In this document: in pieces, positions 34,350-43,618 of the stretch
Numbering within the stretch: position 1 is the first letter of the stretch
Layout: each line of letters starts with the position of its first letter
Origin: Roseiarcus fermentans
GTDB lineage: Bacteria; Pseudomonadota; Alphaproteobacteria; Rhizobiales; Beijerinckiaceae
Assembly (NCBI RefSeq): GCF_003315135.1
Contig: NZ_QNRK01000028.1
Location: 1-64,000, forward strand
Direction of reading: 5' to 3'
Length of the DNA stretch: 64,000 bases
Notes under the pieces: generated by a model
Databases searched by the model: none
Told to the model about the DNA's origin: nothing
The model's input: the letters and a program-made list of their open reading frames with translations, nothing else
Made by a program: the position numbers and the translations under genes

Positions 34350-35345
34350 ATGGCTGTTGGCCGCTCCTCCAGGAGTCAGCCGAACGAGGAAGCATCGACC
34401 GCGCTCGGTCTGTTGCTGTTGATCGTAATTGCCTTCGCGGTCTTTTCCTGGACCGCGACCGGCTTCGCCTCGCCCTATAACCTCTACACGCTGACGCGAA
34501 CGGCGGGGCTCAACGTCCTGCTCGGGCTCGCCATGATGGTCGTGATCGCCACCGGGGGTCTCGACCTTTCGGTCGGCGCGACCGGCGTCGCGTCGGCAAT
34601 GTTCGCCGGCTATCTGATGCAAGACTTCCGCTTTCAGATGGTCATTGCGATCGTTGCGGCGCTCTGCTTCGGCGGAGCGCTCGGCTTCTGCAACGGCTTC
34701 GTGGTGGTGTTCGCGCGTGTCCATAGCTTCATTGTGACGCTCGCCTCCATGAGCATCATCTTTGGCGCGATGATCGTGCTCACAAAGGCCGAGTCCGTTC
34801 GCGACCTGCCGGCGTCGTTTCTCGCGCTCGGAAAAATCCGCTGGTTCGGGTATCTCTCGCCGATGCTGATTGTGAGCGTCGCCATCGGGGCGCTGATCGC
34901 GATCATGCTGCGCTGGACCGACCTGGGGCGCGAGATTCTCGCCTCCGGCGCGAGTTCGCGCGCCGCGACCCTGTCTGGCGTGAGAGTTGGAAGTCGGATC
35001 ATCACGGTCCATGCTCTCTCGGGCATGCTGGCCGCGGCCGCCGGCGTCATGTTGTCCATTCGCAACGGAGCGATGGTGCCGTCGATGGCCGGAAATCTCG
35101 GCCAGGAATGGCTGCTTCCGGCTTTCCTTGCGCCGGTTCTCGGCGGGACGTTGCTCAGCGGCGGCCGAGCCTGGGTGCTGACGACGGTCCTTGCGGCGCT
35201 GTTGGTCACGGAGCTCACGAGCGGCATGCTGCTCATGGCGATCGGCGAGTTCTGGGTTCAGTTTGCGCTGGGTTCGGTGCTGCTCCTCGCGGTTCTGCTG
35301 GAGAAGGGGCGCAGCACGCTGATGGGAACGGGCGAGGGGATCTGA
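34350..35345 (+). CDS. CUT2 ABC transporter permease, system 2, first
   Basis: 331 aa RbsC-like inner-membrane permease. Conserved segments: VVIATGGLDLSVGATGVASAM, TDLGREILASGASSRAATLSGV, and a C-terminal FLAPVLGGTLLSGGRAWV. About eight to ten helices. It is followed 2 bp after its stop by the TTG start of the second permease, so the two are translationally linked and probably form a heterodimeric pore. Confidence 0.88.
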   Translation: MAVGRSSRSQPNEEASTALGLLLLIVIAFAVFSWTATGFASPYNLYTLTRTAGLNVLLGLAMMVVIATGGLDLSVGATGVASAMFAGYLMQDFRFQMVIAIVAALCFGGALGFCNGFVVVFARVHSFIVTLASMSIIFGAMIVLTKAESVRDLPASFLALGKIRWFGYLSPMLIVSVAIGALIAIMLRWTDLGREILASGASSRAATLSGVRVGSRIITVHALSGMLAAAAGVMLSIRNGAMVPSMAGNLGQEWLLPAFLAPVLGGTLLSGGRAWVLTTVLAALLVTELTSGMLLMAIGEFWVQFALGSVLLLAVLLEKGRSTLMGTGEGI

Positions 35346-35347
35346 TC

Positions 35348-36307
35348 TTGGCGAAATCGATATTGCGCCAGGAATGGCTCGGGCTCGCGGTGATCGCCGT
35401 CCTCGGGTTTGTGGTCATGGCCACGCTTCGGCCCTCGTTCCTCACTCCTTTCAACCTCTTCGTATTGATGAGCACCTTCGCCCTCGCGACGCTGATCGCG
35501 CTCGGGCAGATGGTCACCCTCGCGGTCGGCCAGCTCAACCTCTCGCTCGGCTCGGTCGGCGGCCTCGTGGCCGTATCGTTCGCCGGACTGATGGATGTAT
35601 GGCACTGGTCGGCCGCGCCGAGCCTCATGGCTGGTCTCGCGCTCGGGGCGCTTGCGGGCGCGCTGAACGGGATCCTGATCGCGCAATTCGAGCTTTCGGC
35701 CTTCATCGTCACGCTCGCCACATTGGCGATGTTCAAGGGACTGAACCTCGCGCTCACCAAGGCGCAGCCGTTCTACCACATCGACAGGATCGTCAGCGCC
35801 TTCGGCAACGCCTCGATCGGCGGACCCATTCCGGCCGTGCTGATTCCGACTGTGATGGCGACGGCGGTCGTCGCCTTTATCTTCTATCGTCTGCCCATTG
35901 GACGACAGATCCTGGCGGTCGGCGGCAACAGCAGCGCCTCCGAACTGTCGGGCATATCGAACAAGCGGGCGGTCATCACCGCCCACGTGATGTCGGGAGC
36001 GCTTGCGGGCCTCGCCGGGATGGTGGCTGTCGCGCGCCTGCAACTCGGGCAGCCGACGATCGGCGAGGACTGGTTGATTTCCTCCTTCGCGGCGCCGGTG
36101 ATCGGCGGCGTCGCGTTGACCGGGGGCCATGTCAGCATCGTCGGAACGCTCCTCGCCGTTGTCATTGTCGCGCTCATTACCCAAGGCCTGGTGCTGTTCG
36201 CCGTCGATCCCTTTTACGTCCAGCTGGTCCTCGGGGGACTCATCCTGGTCGCGGTCGGGCTCAACAGCCTGCGGTCGCTGCTGCCCATCGGATATTCTTC
36301 GCTGTGA
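35348..36307 (+). CDS. CUT2 ABC transporter permease, system 2, second
   Basis: 319 aa from TTG 35348. RbsC-like: MVTLAVGQLNLSLGSVGGLV, RLPIGRQILAVGGNSSASEL and FAAPVIGGVALTGGHVSI. Partner of the permease just upstream. Its last codons overlap the GTG start of the ATPase gene by 4 bp. The frame is open further upstream but only overlapping the previous gene, and the hydrophobic start AKSILRQEWLGLAVIAVLG is a natural first helix. Confidence 0.85.
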   Translation: MAKSILRQEWLGLAVIAVLGFVVMATLRPSFLTPFNLFVLMSTFALATLIALGQMVTLAVGQLNLSLGSVGGLVAVSFAGLMDVWHWSAAPSLMAGLALGALAGALNGILIAQFELSAFIVTLATLAMFKGLNLALTKAQPFYHIDRIVSAFGNASIGGPIPAVLIPTVMATAVVAFIFYRLPIGRQILAVGGNSSASELSGISNKRAVITAHVMSGALAGLAGMVAVARLQLGQPTIGEDWLISSFAAPVIGGVALTGGHVSIVGTLLAVVIVALITQGLVLFAVDPFYVQLVLGGLILVAVGLNSLRSLLPIGYSSL

Positions 36308-37830
36308 CCCTCGCGCTCGAACTCCAGGGTATCGTCAAATCCTTCCCGGGCGTGATCGCGCTCAATGGGGTCTCGCTGGCGGTCGAGCGGGGAAGCATTC
36401 ACGCTTTGATCGGCGAGAACGGCGCCGGCAAGTCGACGCTGATCAAGATCATCACCGGCGTTCACCGGGCCAACGAAGGAACCATCAAGGTGGACGACCG
36501 GATCGTCCATTTCGTGAACCCGCGCGCCGCCAGTCGCGAGGGCATCGGCGTCGTTCACCAAGAGCGCAACTTGATCCCGCGATTTTCGATCGCCGAAAAC
36601 ATCGTCCTCGACCGGATCGCCGCGAAGACCTTCGCGCCGATCAACTATCGGGAAATCAACCGTCTCGGCGAACAGTGGCTACGGCGGCTCGAACTCGACC
36701 TGGACGTGCGCCGGCCGGTGTCTTCGCTGACCGCCGCGCAGGCGCAGATGGTCGAAATCGCACGCGCGCTGTCGCTGCAGTCCAAGGTGCTGGTGCTTGA
36801 TGAACCGACGGCGTCGCTTACCTCGCATGAAGCGGAGGCGCTGTTCAGGGTCTTGCGCCAGCTGCGCGACCAGGGCGTCGCGATCCTGCTCGTGAGCCAC
36901 AAGCTGGAGGAGATTGAATCGCTCTGCGATTGCGTGACTGTGCTGCGCGACGGCCGCAACGCCACGTCGAGTGGTCCGCTCGCCGGCTATGACCGGGCGG
37001 CTCTGGTGCGCGCGATGGTGGGGCGCGACTTCGCTCTCGAACAGGCTGCGCGCATCGGCTTTACCTCGACGGCCTCGAACTCGGTTCCCGCGCTCGAACT
37101 CGACGGCGTCTCGACCAGTCTCGGTCATCGCGACATCAGCCTGTCCGTCGCCCGCGGTGAAATCGTCGGCCTCTATGGACTGGTCGGCGCGGGCCGCACC
37201 GAACTCGCGAAGTCCATCATCGGCCTTCATCCCATTGTTTCGGGTGAACTGCGCGTCCACGGCCGCGCGGTCCGAATCGGAGACGTCAACAGCGCCGTCC
37301 ATCGATACAGCCTCGGCTACGTGAGCGAAGACCGAAAGGCCGAGGGCGTCATCCTGATGCACAGCGTGCTTGCCAATGCCGGGATTACGATCTGGGCGAG
37401 GTTGCGGGGCGCGCTTCGCCTGCTGTCCGACAGCCGGATTCTCAGCAATGTGGATCCGCTCCTGCGACGATTGGACGTGAAGGCCGCGTCTCGCCATGCG
37501 GCGGTGCGCAATCTCTCCGGCGGCAATCAGCAGAAGGTCAGCATCGCGAAATGGCTCGCGGCCGGGGTCGAGATCTTGATCATCGACGAACCCAGCGTCG
37601 GCATCGACATTCGCACCAAGGCCTATCTTCACCAACTGATCATGAATCTGGCCGACCAAGGGACCGCCATCCTTCTCATCTCCAGCGATCTGCCCGAGAT
37701 GGTTGCGCTCGCGGACCGCATCCTCCTGATGAAGGACTTCCGGCTGGTCAGTGAAATCGCAAACGACAAGGACTACACCAAGATTTCAGCCGACATCATG
37801 AGCCGAATTCAGGCCGTTGCGTTCGACTAA
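36304..37830 (+). CDS. CUT2 ABC transporter ATP-binding protein (RbsA-like, double NBD), system 2
   Basis: 508 aa from GTG 36304. NBD1: Walker A GENGAGKST, Walker B VLDEPTAS. NBD2: the usual degenerate GLVGAGRTEL, signature LSGGNQQKVSIAKWL, Walker B IIDEPSVGID. A standard RbsA/MglA architecture, here not fused to a permease, unlike systems 1 and 4. It energises the heterodimeric permease encoded just upstream. Confidence 0.92.
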   Translation: MTLALELQGIVKSFPGVIALNGVSLAVERGSIHALIGENGAGKSTLIKIITGVHRANEGTIKVDDRIVHFVNPRAASREGIGVVHQERNLIPRFSIAENIVLDRIAAKTFAPINYREINRLGEQWLRRLELDLDVRRPVSSLTAAQAQMVEIARALSLQSKVLVLDEPTASLTSHEAEALFRVLRQLRDQGVAILLVSHKLEEIESLCDCVTVLRDGRNATSSGPLAGYDRAALVRAMVGRDFALEQAARIGFTSTASNSVPALELDGVSTSLGHRDISLSVARGEIVGLYGLVGAGRTELAKSIIGLHPIVSGELRVHGRAVRIGDVNSAVHRYSLGYVSEDRKAEGVILMHSVLANAGITIWARLRGALRLLSDSRILSNVDPLLRRLDVKAASRHAAVRNLSGGNQQKVSIAKWLAAGVEILIIDEPSVGIDIRTKAYLHQLIMNLADQGTAILLISSDLPEMVALADRILLMKDFRLVSEIANDKDYTKISADIMSRIQAVAFD

Positions 37831-37890
37831 ACTGACAGTTTTGGATTCCGATCGAAGCGCTCTTCAACCCTGAAACTATCCGAGGCGGCA

Positions 37891-38649
37891 ATGTCAAAGA
37901 AACTGGAAAGCAAAGTCGCATTGATCACTGGCGCGGGCTCGGGAATGGGCCGGGCCATGTGTCTCGAGTTCGCGCGTGAAGGGGCGCGCATCATCGCGGT
38001 CGATTTGAACCTGGATTCGGCGAAGCGCGTGGAGTCCGAGCTCGGCGGCGGCGACGCGTGCCTGGCTCTGGCCGGCGACGTTTCCAACAGCAAGTCCGTC
38101 GCCGATTTCTGCGGACAGGCTCTCGATGCGACCGGCCGCGTCGACATTCTGGTGAACAATGCCGGGATCCTCGACAACTATGCCTCCGTCACGGACACGA
38201 GCGAAGAGCTGTGGGACCGCATTATCGGCGTCAATCTCAAGGGCATGTTTCTCGTCTGCCGCGCTCTGCTGCCGGCCATGGTGGAGCGCCGATCTGGCGT
38301 CATCATCAATCTCGGTTCGATCGCGGGCTTCGTCGCCGGCGGCGGCGGCGCCGCTTACACGTCTTCGAAGCACGGCGTCATCGGGTTCACGCGGCAACTC
38401 GCCTTCGACTACGGCAAGCTCGGCGTTCGGGCGAACGCGATTTGCCCCGGCGCCGTTGAAACCGGCATGACAAAGGACATTCTGGCCTCCGGCGATATGG
38501 CGGTCATCGAGAGCATCAGGTCCGTTCCAGCGGGGAGGCATGCGCAACCCGAGGAAATCGCGAAGCTCGGCCTTTACCTTGCCTCGGACGACTCCTCTTT
38601 CGTGCATGGCGCCGCCATGCTGATCGATGGCGGTTGGACCATCAAGTAA
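37891..38649 (+). CDS. SDR-family oxidoreductase, copy 3
   Basis: 252 aa. TGAGSGMG cofactor motif, NNAG, INLGSIAG with YTSSK active site, and the HGAAMLIDGGW ending. A classical SDR of the FabG/cyclic-alcohol-dehydrogenase type. It follows the system 2 ATPase by 60 bp on the same strand and is probably expressed with the importer, so it may oxidise the imported alcohol first. Substrate unknown. Confidence 0.88.
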   Translation: MSKKLESKVALITGAGSGMGRAMCLEFAREGARIIAVDLNLDSAKRVESELGGGDACLALAGDVSNSKSVADFCGQALDATGRVDILVNNAGILDNYASVTDTSEELWDRIIGVNLKGMFLVCRALLPAMVERRSGVIINLGSIAGFVAGGGGAAYTSSKHGVIGFTRQLAFDYGKLGVRANAICPGAVETGMTKDILASGDMAVIESIRSVPAGRHAQPEEIAKLGLYLASDDSSFVHGAAMLIDGGWTIK

Positions 38650-38947
38650 AGAGGCGCGCATCGGCGCACGGTGCGATCCGGCGTCTGAAAAATCGTCCGC
38701 GTGGCGGCGTCGGTCGCATCAGCGAATTCGGTGCGCGGGGCCTGTCCTGCCGCCGTTCACCGAACCTGCGCCAGGCAGTCCAGACCAAGCCTGGACCAAG
38801 CGCCGGCGGCGTCGAGGCGGCAAAGCGAACGCCGTCTCGTCGCCCTCGCAGGGATCCGCCCGCCTCTGAGCCCTCGCGGCCAGCGCGCGAGGGCGATCGC
38901 GAACGGAAGCACCTGTCAGAATCCCGGTCGCCCGCTCATTTGCCTGG
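38650..38947. other. Non-coding region before module B promoter 2
   Basis: No gene that I can support. Small open frames on both strands are Arg/Pro-rich and lack family motifs. The next 45 bp hold the TetR-type promoter 2, and 100 bp of leader then precede the system 3 permease. Confidence 0.4.
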
Positions 38948-38992
38948 TTGCGGACGACCGGCAACTGAAATATAGTGAGCGGGCGCTCGCTA
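38948..38992 (+). promoter_or_regulatory. Module B promoter 2 with TetR-type operator
   Basis: TTGCGG (38948-38953), 17 bp, TATAGT (38971-38976), directly followed by GAGCGGGCGCTC (38977-38988). Symmetry extends outward to TAG/CTA (38973-38992) with one mismatch. Best -10 match of the three module B promoters. Drives the system 3 importer operon. Confidence 0.8.
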
Positions 38993-39094
38993 GAAAAATC
39001 GCTGGGAGACGGCCATCGTCGATGGCGCCCGAGGAAACGAGGCCGTGAGTGCATCACTCATGTTCGAGGCGGGTTCAGCCGCCGGGAGTGCGCC

Positions 39095-40297
39095 ATGAGC
39101 GCTGAGCAAGTGAGCGGTTTGTCACCGTCTGGACGAGCGCCGCTTGTTTCGCGCGCCGCGGCGTTGCTGGCCGGAGATTGGCGCTACGTTCCCATCGCGA
39201 CCGCAATCGTCTTGATCTGGGCCTTCTTCGCCCTTCAAAACCCGGCCTATCTGACGCCTCGCAATCTCTCGAATCTCTGCCTGCAAAGCGTCGTCACCGG
39301 CTTGCTTGCGCTGGGACTCGTACCGGTCTTGCTTGTCGGCCAGATCGACATGTCGGTTGCAGCCATGAGCGCGGTTGCAGCAACCATCACCGGGCAATTG
39401 CTGCTCGTGGAGCGGGTCTCGGTCTGGCTTGCGATCGCCGCGGGCGTTCTGTTCGGGGGCTGCGTCGGATTTCTTCAGGCCCGCTGGATCACCTGGACCG
39501 GCACGCCGGCATTCCTCGTGACGTTCGGCGTGTCGCTGGCTCTCGCCGCGCTTCAGTTGCATCTCTTGCCGGTAACGGGACAAATCAATCTCTACGGAAC
39601 CGACATCGTCGTATTGGCCGGAGCCTATCTCCCTGCGGGTTTGAGCTGGGCCCTCGTGATCTTCGCCGTCCTCGCCTTCGCAGCGTTTCGGCTGTCGGCG
39701 TTCGTGGAATCCCGCGACGCAGGCCTGGAGGCGAGCGTGCGCAGCGTCGTACTGCCGACCTTTCTTGTCATGGTCGGCCTCGCCGTTGTCGTCGGAGCGC
39801 TCAACATGCACAACGGCGTGCCGATCGCTCTGCTGCTGTTCGTCGTGCCGATCATCGTACTCGTCTACATCGGCTCGCACACGAAATTTGGTCTTTACCT
39901 GTACGCAACCGGCGGTAACCCAAGCGCCGTCGCGCGCGCCGGCATCGACGTCGACCGCATTCGAATCGCGGCCTTCGTAATTTGCGGCATGTTCGCGGCT
40001 TTCGGGGGCATCGTCGGCGCTTCCCGCCTTCTCGGGGTGTCTGCACAGTCCTCGGGTATGGGAACGCTGCTCCTCGAGGCGATTACCGCCGCAGTCGTCG
40101 GGGGCACCAGTCTCTTCGGCGGCCGCGGCTCGCCCTGGTCGGCGCTCTTTGGCGCTCTGGCGATCACCAGCATTTCGAACGGCATCGACCTGCTCGGACT
40201 CGGAACGGAAGTGAAGCTCGCAACCCAAGGCCTGGTCCTGGTGCTCGCGACTTCGGTGGATTCGGTGGCCAACAAATTCGCCAACGATGCGCGGTGA
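39095..40297 (+). CDS. XylH-like CUT2 ABC transporter permease, system 3
   Basis: 400 aa, the longer XylH type with extra helices. Conserved segments: LLVGQIDMSVAAMSAVAAT, TKFGLYLYATGGNPSAVARAGID, and AITAAVVGGTSLFGGRGS. ATG 39095 is preceded by GGGAG. It comes first in the operon, ahead of the binding-protein gene, which differs from the other three systems. A second, RbsC-like permease is encoded at the end of the same operon. Confidence 0.87.
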   Translation: MSAEQVSGLSPSGRAPLVSRAAALLAGDWRYVPIATAIVLIWAFFALQNPAYLTPRNLSNLCLQSVVTGLLALGLVPVLLVGQIDMSVAAMSAVAATITGQLLLVERVSVWLAIAAGVLFGGCVGFLQARWITWTGTPAFLVTFGVSLALAALQLHLLPVTGQINLYGTDIVVLAGAYLPAGLSWALVIFAVLAFAAFRLSAFVESRDAGLEASVRSVVLPTFLVMVGLAVVVGALNMHNGVPIALLLFVVPIIVLVYIGSHTKFGLYLYATGGNPSAVARAGIDVDRIRIAAFVICGMFAAFGGIVGASRLLGVSAQSSGMGTLLLEAITAAVVGGTSLFGGRGSPWSALFGALAITSISNGIDLLGLGTEVKLATQGLVLVLATSVDSVANKFANDAR

Positions 40298-40384
40298 TCC
40301 CTCAAAGCGAGAGCGTTGAGGAAGCAAAAATAACGTGCAGGGGCCCAGTTGAAACCGGGAGTCCCGGCTGAACAGGAGGAACTG

Positions 40385-41476
40385 ATGACGCGACTGACGA
40401 AGGCTTTGGCGGCGGCGTTCACGGCGAGTTGTATGGCGGCGGCTCCAGCGCTCGCGACGGACTCGGATCCGTCCCTCACCGGAACAGTCTATTTCATGCT
40501 GCCGAACTTCACGACAGTTCGGTTCGTGCAAAAGGATGGGCCAGATTTTGTCGCGGCGATGAAGAAGTACGCGCCAAACGTGAAGGTCGAACTGGTCAAC
40601 GGGGAAAGTAATCCCGGAGAGCAGCAGGCGCAGGCCGAGGCCGCCATTACCGGCGGAGCCAAGGCGATCGTCTTGACGGCGGCGGACCCGTCTCTCGCCA
40701 GTTCGATCCTGTTCGCCGCGGACAAGGCCAAGGTTCCGTTGATCGCTTACGAGCATGAGGCGAGCGGCGGCCCTCTGACCTACTACACGGGCTTTGGAGC
40801 GCTCAAAGCAGGCCAGGCGCAGGGCAAGAACGCCGTCGCCGCCCTCTCCGACGGCAATGCCACCCCAGTCGCACGTCTCTACGGCAACACGGGCGACTTC
40901 TGGCAGCGCGCCACCAAGCAAGGGCAGGACGAAATGCTTGATCCGCTGATCAAGGCAGGCAAGATCAAGATTGTCTGTGAGGATTACGTGCCGAACTGGA
41001 ACCCTTCCGAAGCGCAACGCATTATTGAACAATGCCTGACGAAGACGAACGGCGCCATTTCGGCAATCGTGGCCTCCAACGACGGCACCGCCGAAGGCGC
41101 TCTCGCGGCATTGGTATCGCAGGGGTTGGCCGGCAAAGTGAAAATTCTTGGCGGCTGCGACGCCAATGTCACGACATTGCAGAATATCCTGCTTGGCCTG
41201 CAAAATGGAACTGTCTTGAAGGACTATTCAACGCTCGCTGACGATGCCGCCCGACTTGTTGTCGCCGCGCTGCAGAACAAGAAGCCGGAAGACGGAGTGG
41301 TCAACGGTGAATTCGACAACGGCTTCGCGAAGGTTCCGGCCTCCTTCGCCGATGTCACGATGATCGACAAGTCCAATGTCGGCGACGTCGTCAAGGCTGG
41401 CGTTTGGTCCTGGAAGGACATTTGCGCCGGGCCGGCCGCGAAGACGCCGGAGTGCGCCGCCCATGCGTCGGACTAA
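40385..41476 (+). CDS. XylF-like CUT2 substrate-binding protein, system 3
   Basis: 363 aa with a signal peptide (LAAAFTASCMAAAPALA). XylF/RbsB-type fold: VYFMLPNFTTVRFVQKDGP opening, NPGEQQAQAEAAITGGAKAI, SAIVASNDGTAEGALAALV, which is the hallmark hinge region of xylose-binding proteins, and DYSTLADDAARLV. AGGAGG precedes ATG 40385. No xylose isomerase or xylulokinase gene is nearby, so xylose itself is an unlikely ligand. Confidence 0.88.
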   Translation: MTRLTKALAAAFTASCMAAAPALATDSDPSLTGTVYFMLPNFTTVRFVQKDGPDFVAAMKKYAPNVKVELVNGESNPGEQQAQAEAAITGGAKAIVLTAADPSLASSILFAADKAKVPLIAYEHEASGGPLTYYTGFGALKAGQAQGKNAVAALSDGNATPVARLYGNTGDFWQRATKQGQDEMLDPLIKAGKIKIVCEDYVPNWNPSEAQRIIEQCLTKTNGAISAIVASNDGTAEGALAALVSQGLAGKVKILGGCDANVTTLQNILLGLQNGTVLKDYSTLADDAARLVVAALQNKKPEDGVVNGEFDNGFAKVPASFADVTMIDKSNVGDVVKAGVWSWKDICAGPAAKTPECAAHASD

Positions 41477-41540
41477 CCAGCAGACCAGCGTTGTTCAGCG
41501 CTTACATTGATCTTGGCTCGATTTGGGCGGCTACGGAGTG

Positions 41541-42398
41541 ATGGCGATGGACGGGAGGGAGTTACGGCGGGACGCTGCTGCCCCGGTCGACGCCGACAAT
41601 GCGCCGCTCATGCAGCTGAGGGGAATCTCCAAGCACTTTGGCGGCGTGACGGCGCTCGACCGGATCGAACTGAAACTCTTTCCAAGCGAAATCGTCGCAA
41701 TCGTCGGCGACAACGGGGCGGGCAAATCGACGTTGATCAAGGCGATATCGGGCAACCAGCCGCCTGATTCGGGCACTTTCCTCTTCAATGGCAAGCTGGT
41801 CGAAATCAGAACGCCACAAGATGCGAGCCGTGTCGGCATCGAAACAGTCTATCAAGATCTCGCCTTGTGCGACAACCTCGACACGGTCCAGAATCTGTTC
41901 CTCGGAAACGAGAAGATCACCTCACTGCGGTCCGGGCGACGACTCAATCATGCCCTCATGGAGAGCACTGCGCGAGAAGCCTTGCGCGATATCGGAGTGG
42001 CGACGATCCGCTCTCTTCGCAGTCCGGTCGGCCGCCTCTCCGGCGGCCAGAGACAGGGCATCGCCATTTGTCGCTGCATCCTTCGCGATCCCAGGGTGGT
42101 GCTTCTCGATGAGCCGACTGCGGCGCTCGGGGTGGAACAGCGCCAAGGAGTCGTCCGCCTGATAAAGCGACTGAAATCGGAGAGCCGCTCGGTCATCGTG
42201 ATCTCGCACGACCTTCATGACGTTGTTCTCGAGGTCGCCGACCGCATCGTCGTTTTGCGCCTGGGACGCAAAGTGGCGGAATTTCAGCGAACGGGCATCA
42301 ACGCTTCCGATCTCGTCGCCGCCATTACTGGCGTACAGCACTTTGCCCGGGGAGACGTCCGCAGCGACACTTCAGCAAATCGGATGGCGAGAGAATGA
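41541..42398 (+). CDS. Single-domain CUT2 ATP-binding protein, system 3
   Basis: 285 aa, one NBD only. Walker A GDNGAGKST, Q-loop YQDLALCDNL, signature LSGGQRQG, Walker B VVLLDEPTAAL and the H-loop His in VISHDLHDV. Most CUT2 ATPases are double NBDs, but single-NBD forms such as FrcA exist and act as homodimers. ATG 41541 is preferred; in-frame TTG 41523, GTG 41538 and ATG 41547 are alternatives. It lies between the binding-protein gene and the second permease gene. Confidence 0.85.
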   Translation: MAMDGRELRRDAAAPVDADNAPLMQLRGISKHFGGVTALDRIELKLFPSEIVAIVGDNGAGKSTLIKAISGNQPPDSGTFLFNGKLVEIRTPQDASRVGIETVYQDLALCDNLDTVQNLFLGNEKITSLRSGRRLNHALMESTAREALRDIGVATIRSLRSPVGRLSGGQRQGIAICRCILRDPRVVLLDEPTAALGVEQRQGVVRLIKRLKSESRSVIVISHDLHDVVLEVADRIVVLRLGRKVAEFQRTGINASDLVAAITGVQHFARGDVRSDTSANRMARE

Positions 42399-42567
42399 CC
42401 GGGGCGGAGGGCTTTCGGCAGATCGATCCGATGCAAGGTCCGCGGGTTCACACCCTCGTGCCGCGGTCATCGCCTCAGGAACACAACGCGTGCGACGGCT
42501 TGACGTCCTATCGCCGCGCCGCCAAGCTGTGTTTGTCAACATTAACGACACAGTTGGGGAGGACATC

Positions 42568-43512
42568 TTGAGGCTGGGGCGGTTCTCGGCCATTTGGGTC
42601 GCAACGGCAATTCTGTTGGGGGTGAGCCCATTTATCGCTTCTGGCAGTCTTTCTCAGGCAGCGATCTTCTCGATGCTGCCATTTGCCGCGATTCTGGCGC
42701 TCGTTGCCGTCGGGCAGACCCTGGTCGTACAGCAGCGCGGTCTTGATCTTTCGATCCCCGGCGCGATTTCTTTGTGCGCTCTTCTCGTCACCAAATTCCC
42801 AAACCAGTCGGACGCTCTGGTCCCGGTCGCAATCGCCCTCACCCTGTTTGGCGGCGCCGTCGTCGGGCTCGTCAATGGGCTCACAGTTGCGCTGTTCGGG
42901 GTCGCGCCGTTCGTCGCCACGCTCGGCGTCAACGCGCTGCTGCTGGGCTTTGTGCAATGGTATTCCGGCGGCTCGCCGACCGGCGCCGCGGGCGCGCTCA
43001 ATCAATGGGCGCTCGCGACGACCGCTGGCTTGCCCAATACCGTTGTCCTGACGGTCGTCTTGATCGCGATTGCCCAGGCCATGCTTTTGTTGACGGTCAG
43101 CGGCCGGCGGTTCGAGGCTGTCGGAGACAATCCCGATGCGGCGCTTGCGGCCGGCATCCGTGTCTTGCGCTATCAAGTCGGCTCTTATGTTTTGGCCGGG
43201 GTTTGCTACGCGATCGCGGCCATCCTGCTTGCGGCCTTCTTGAAGACTCCCGGCGTGTTCATCGGAGACACCTATCTTCTGCCGTCGGTTGCCGCGGTCG
43301 TACTGGGCGGCACGGCGCTGACAGGAGGCGTCGGCAATGTCGGGGCGAGCGCGATCGCGGCCCTGTTCCTTACACAACTCGGCCAGTTGGTTCTGTCGAT
43401 CGGCGCGCCCACCGCTGTGCAACTCCTCATTCAGAGCGGGGCGATCGCGGTCGGCATGGGACTTCGCGAGATGAATCAGAGTTTCTTGTTGCGATGGCTG
43501 CGACCGGGGTGA
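42568..43512 (+). CDS. RbsC-like CUT2 permease, system 3, second
   Basis: About 314 aa if translation starts at TTG 42568, which has GGGGAGG 5 bp ahead; an in-frame GTG at 42490 is an alternative. RbsC motifs: GQTLVVQQRGLDLSIPGAIS, GRRFEAVGDNPDAALAAGI, SVAAVVLGGTALTGGVGN. It resembles the system 1 permease more than its operon mate XylH-like protein. The two different permeases would form a heterodimer, or this gene could serve system 4 encoded just downstream. Confidence 0.82.
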   Translation: MRLGRFSAIWVATAILLGVSPFIASGSLSQAAIFSMLPFAAILALVAVGQTLVVQQRGLDLSIPGAISLCALLVTKFPNQSDALVPVAIALTLFGGAVVGLVNGLTVALFGVAPFVATLGVNALLLGFVQWYSGGSPTGAAGALNQWALATTAGLPNTVVLTVVLIAIAQAMLLLTVSGRRFEAVGDNPDAALAAGIRVLRYQVGSYVLAGVCYAIAAILLAAFLKTPGVFIGDTYLLPSVAAVVLGGTALTGGVGNVGASAIAALFLTQLGQLVLSIGAPTAVQLLIQSGAIAVGMGLREMNQSFLLRWLRPG

Positions 43513-43618
43513 GCGCGTCACGCGGATGCCTGCGCAGCAGGCGACGGATCTTCGTTAGGGGCTGGATATGACCCGGCGCCTCGGGAAGGTAACTCAGAAA
43601 AAAGGAAGGGAGCGTTCG

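Noticed and set aside
40385-41476. Calling system 3 a D-xylose transporter (XylF)
   Set aside because: The fold is XylF-like but no xylose isomerase, xylulokinase or XylR is nearby, and the surrounding genes are oxidoreductases.
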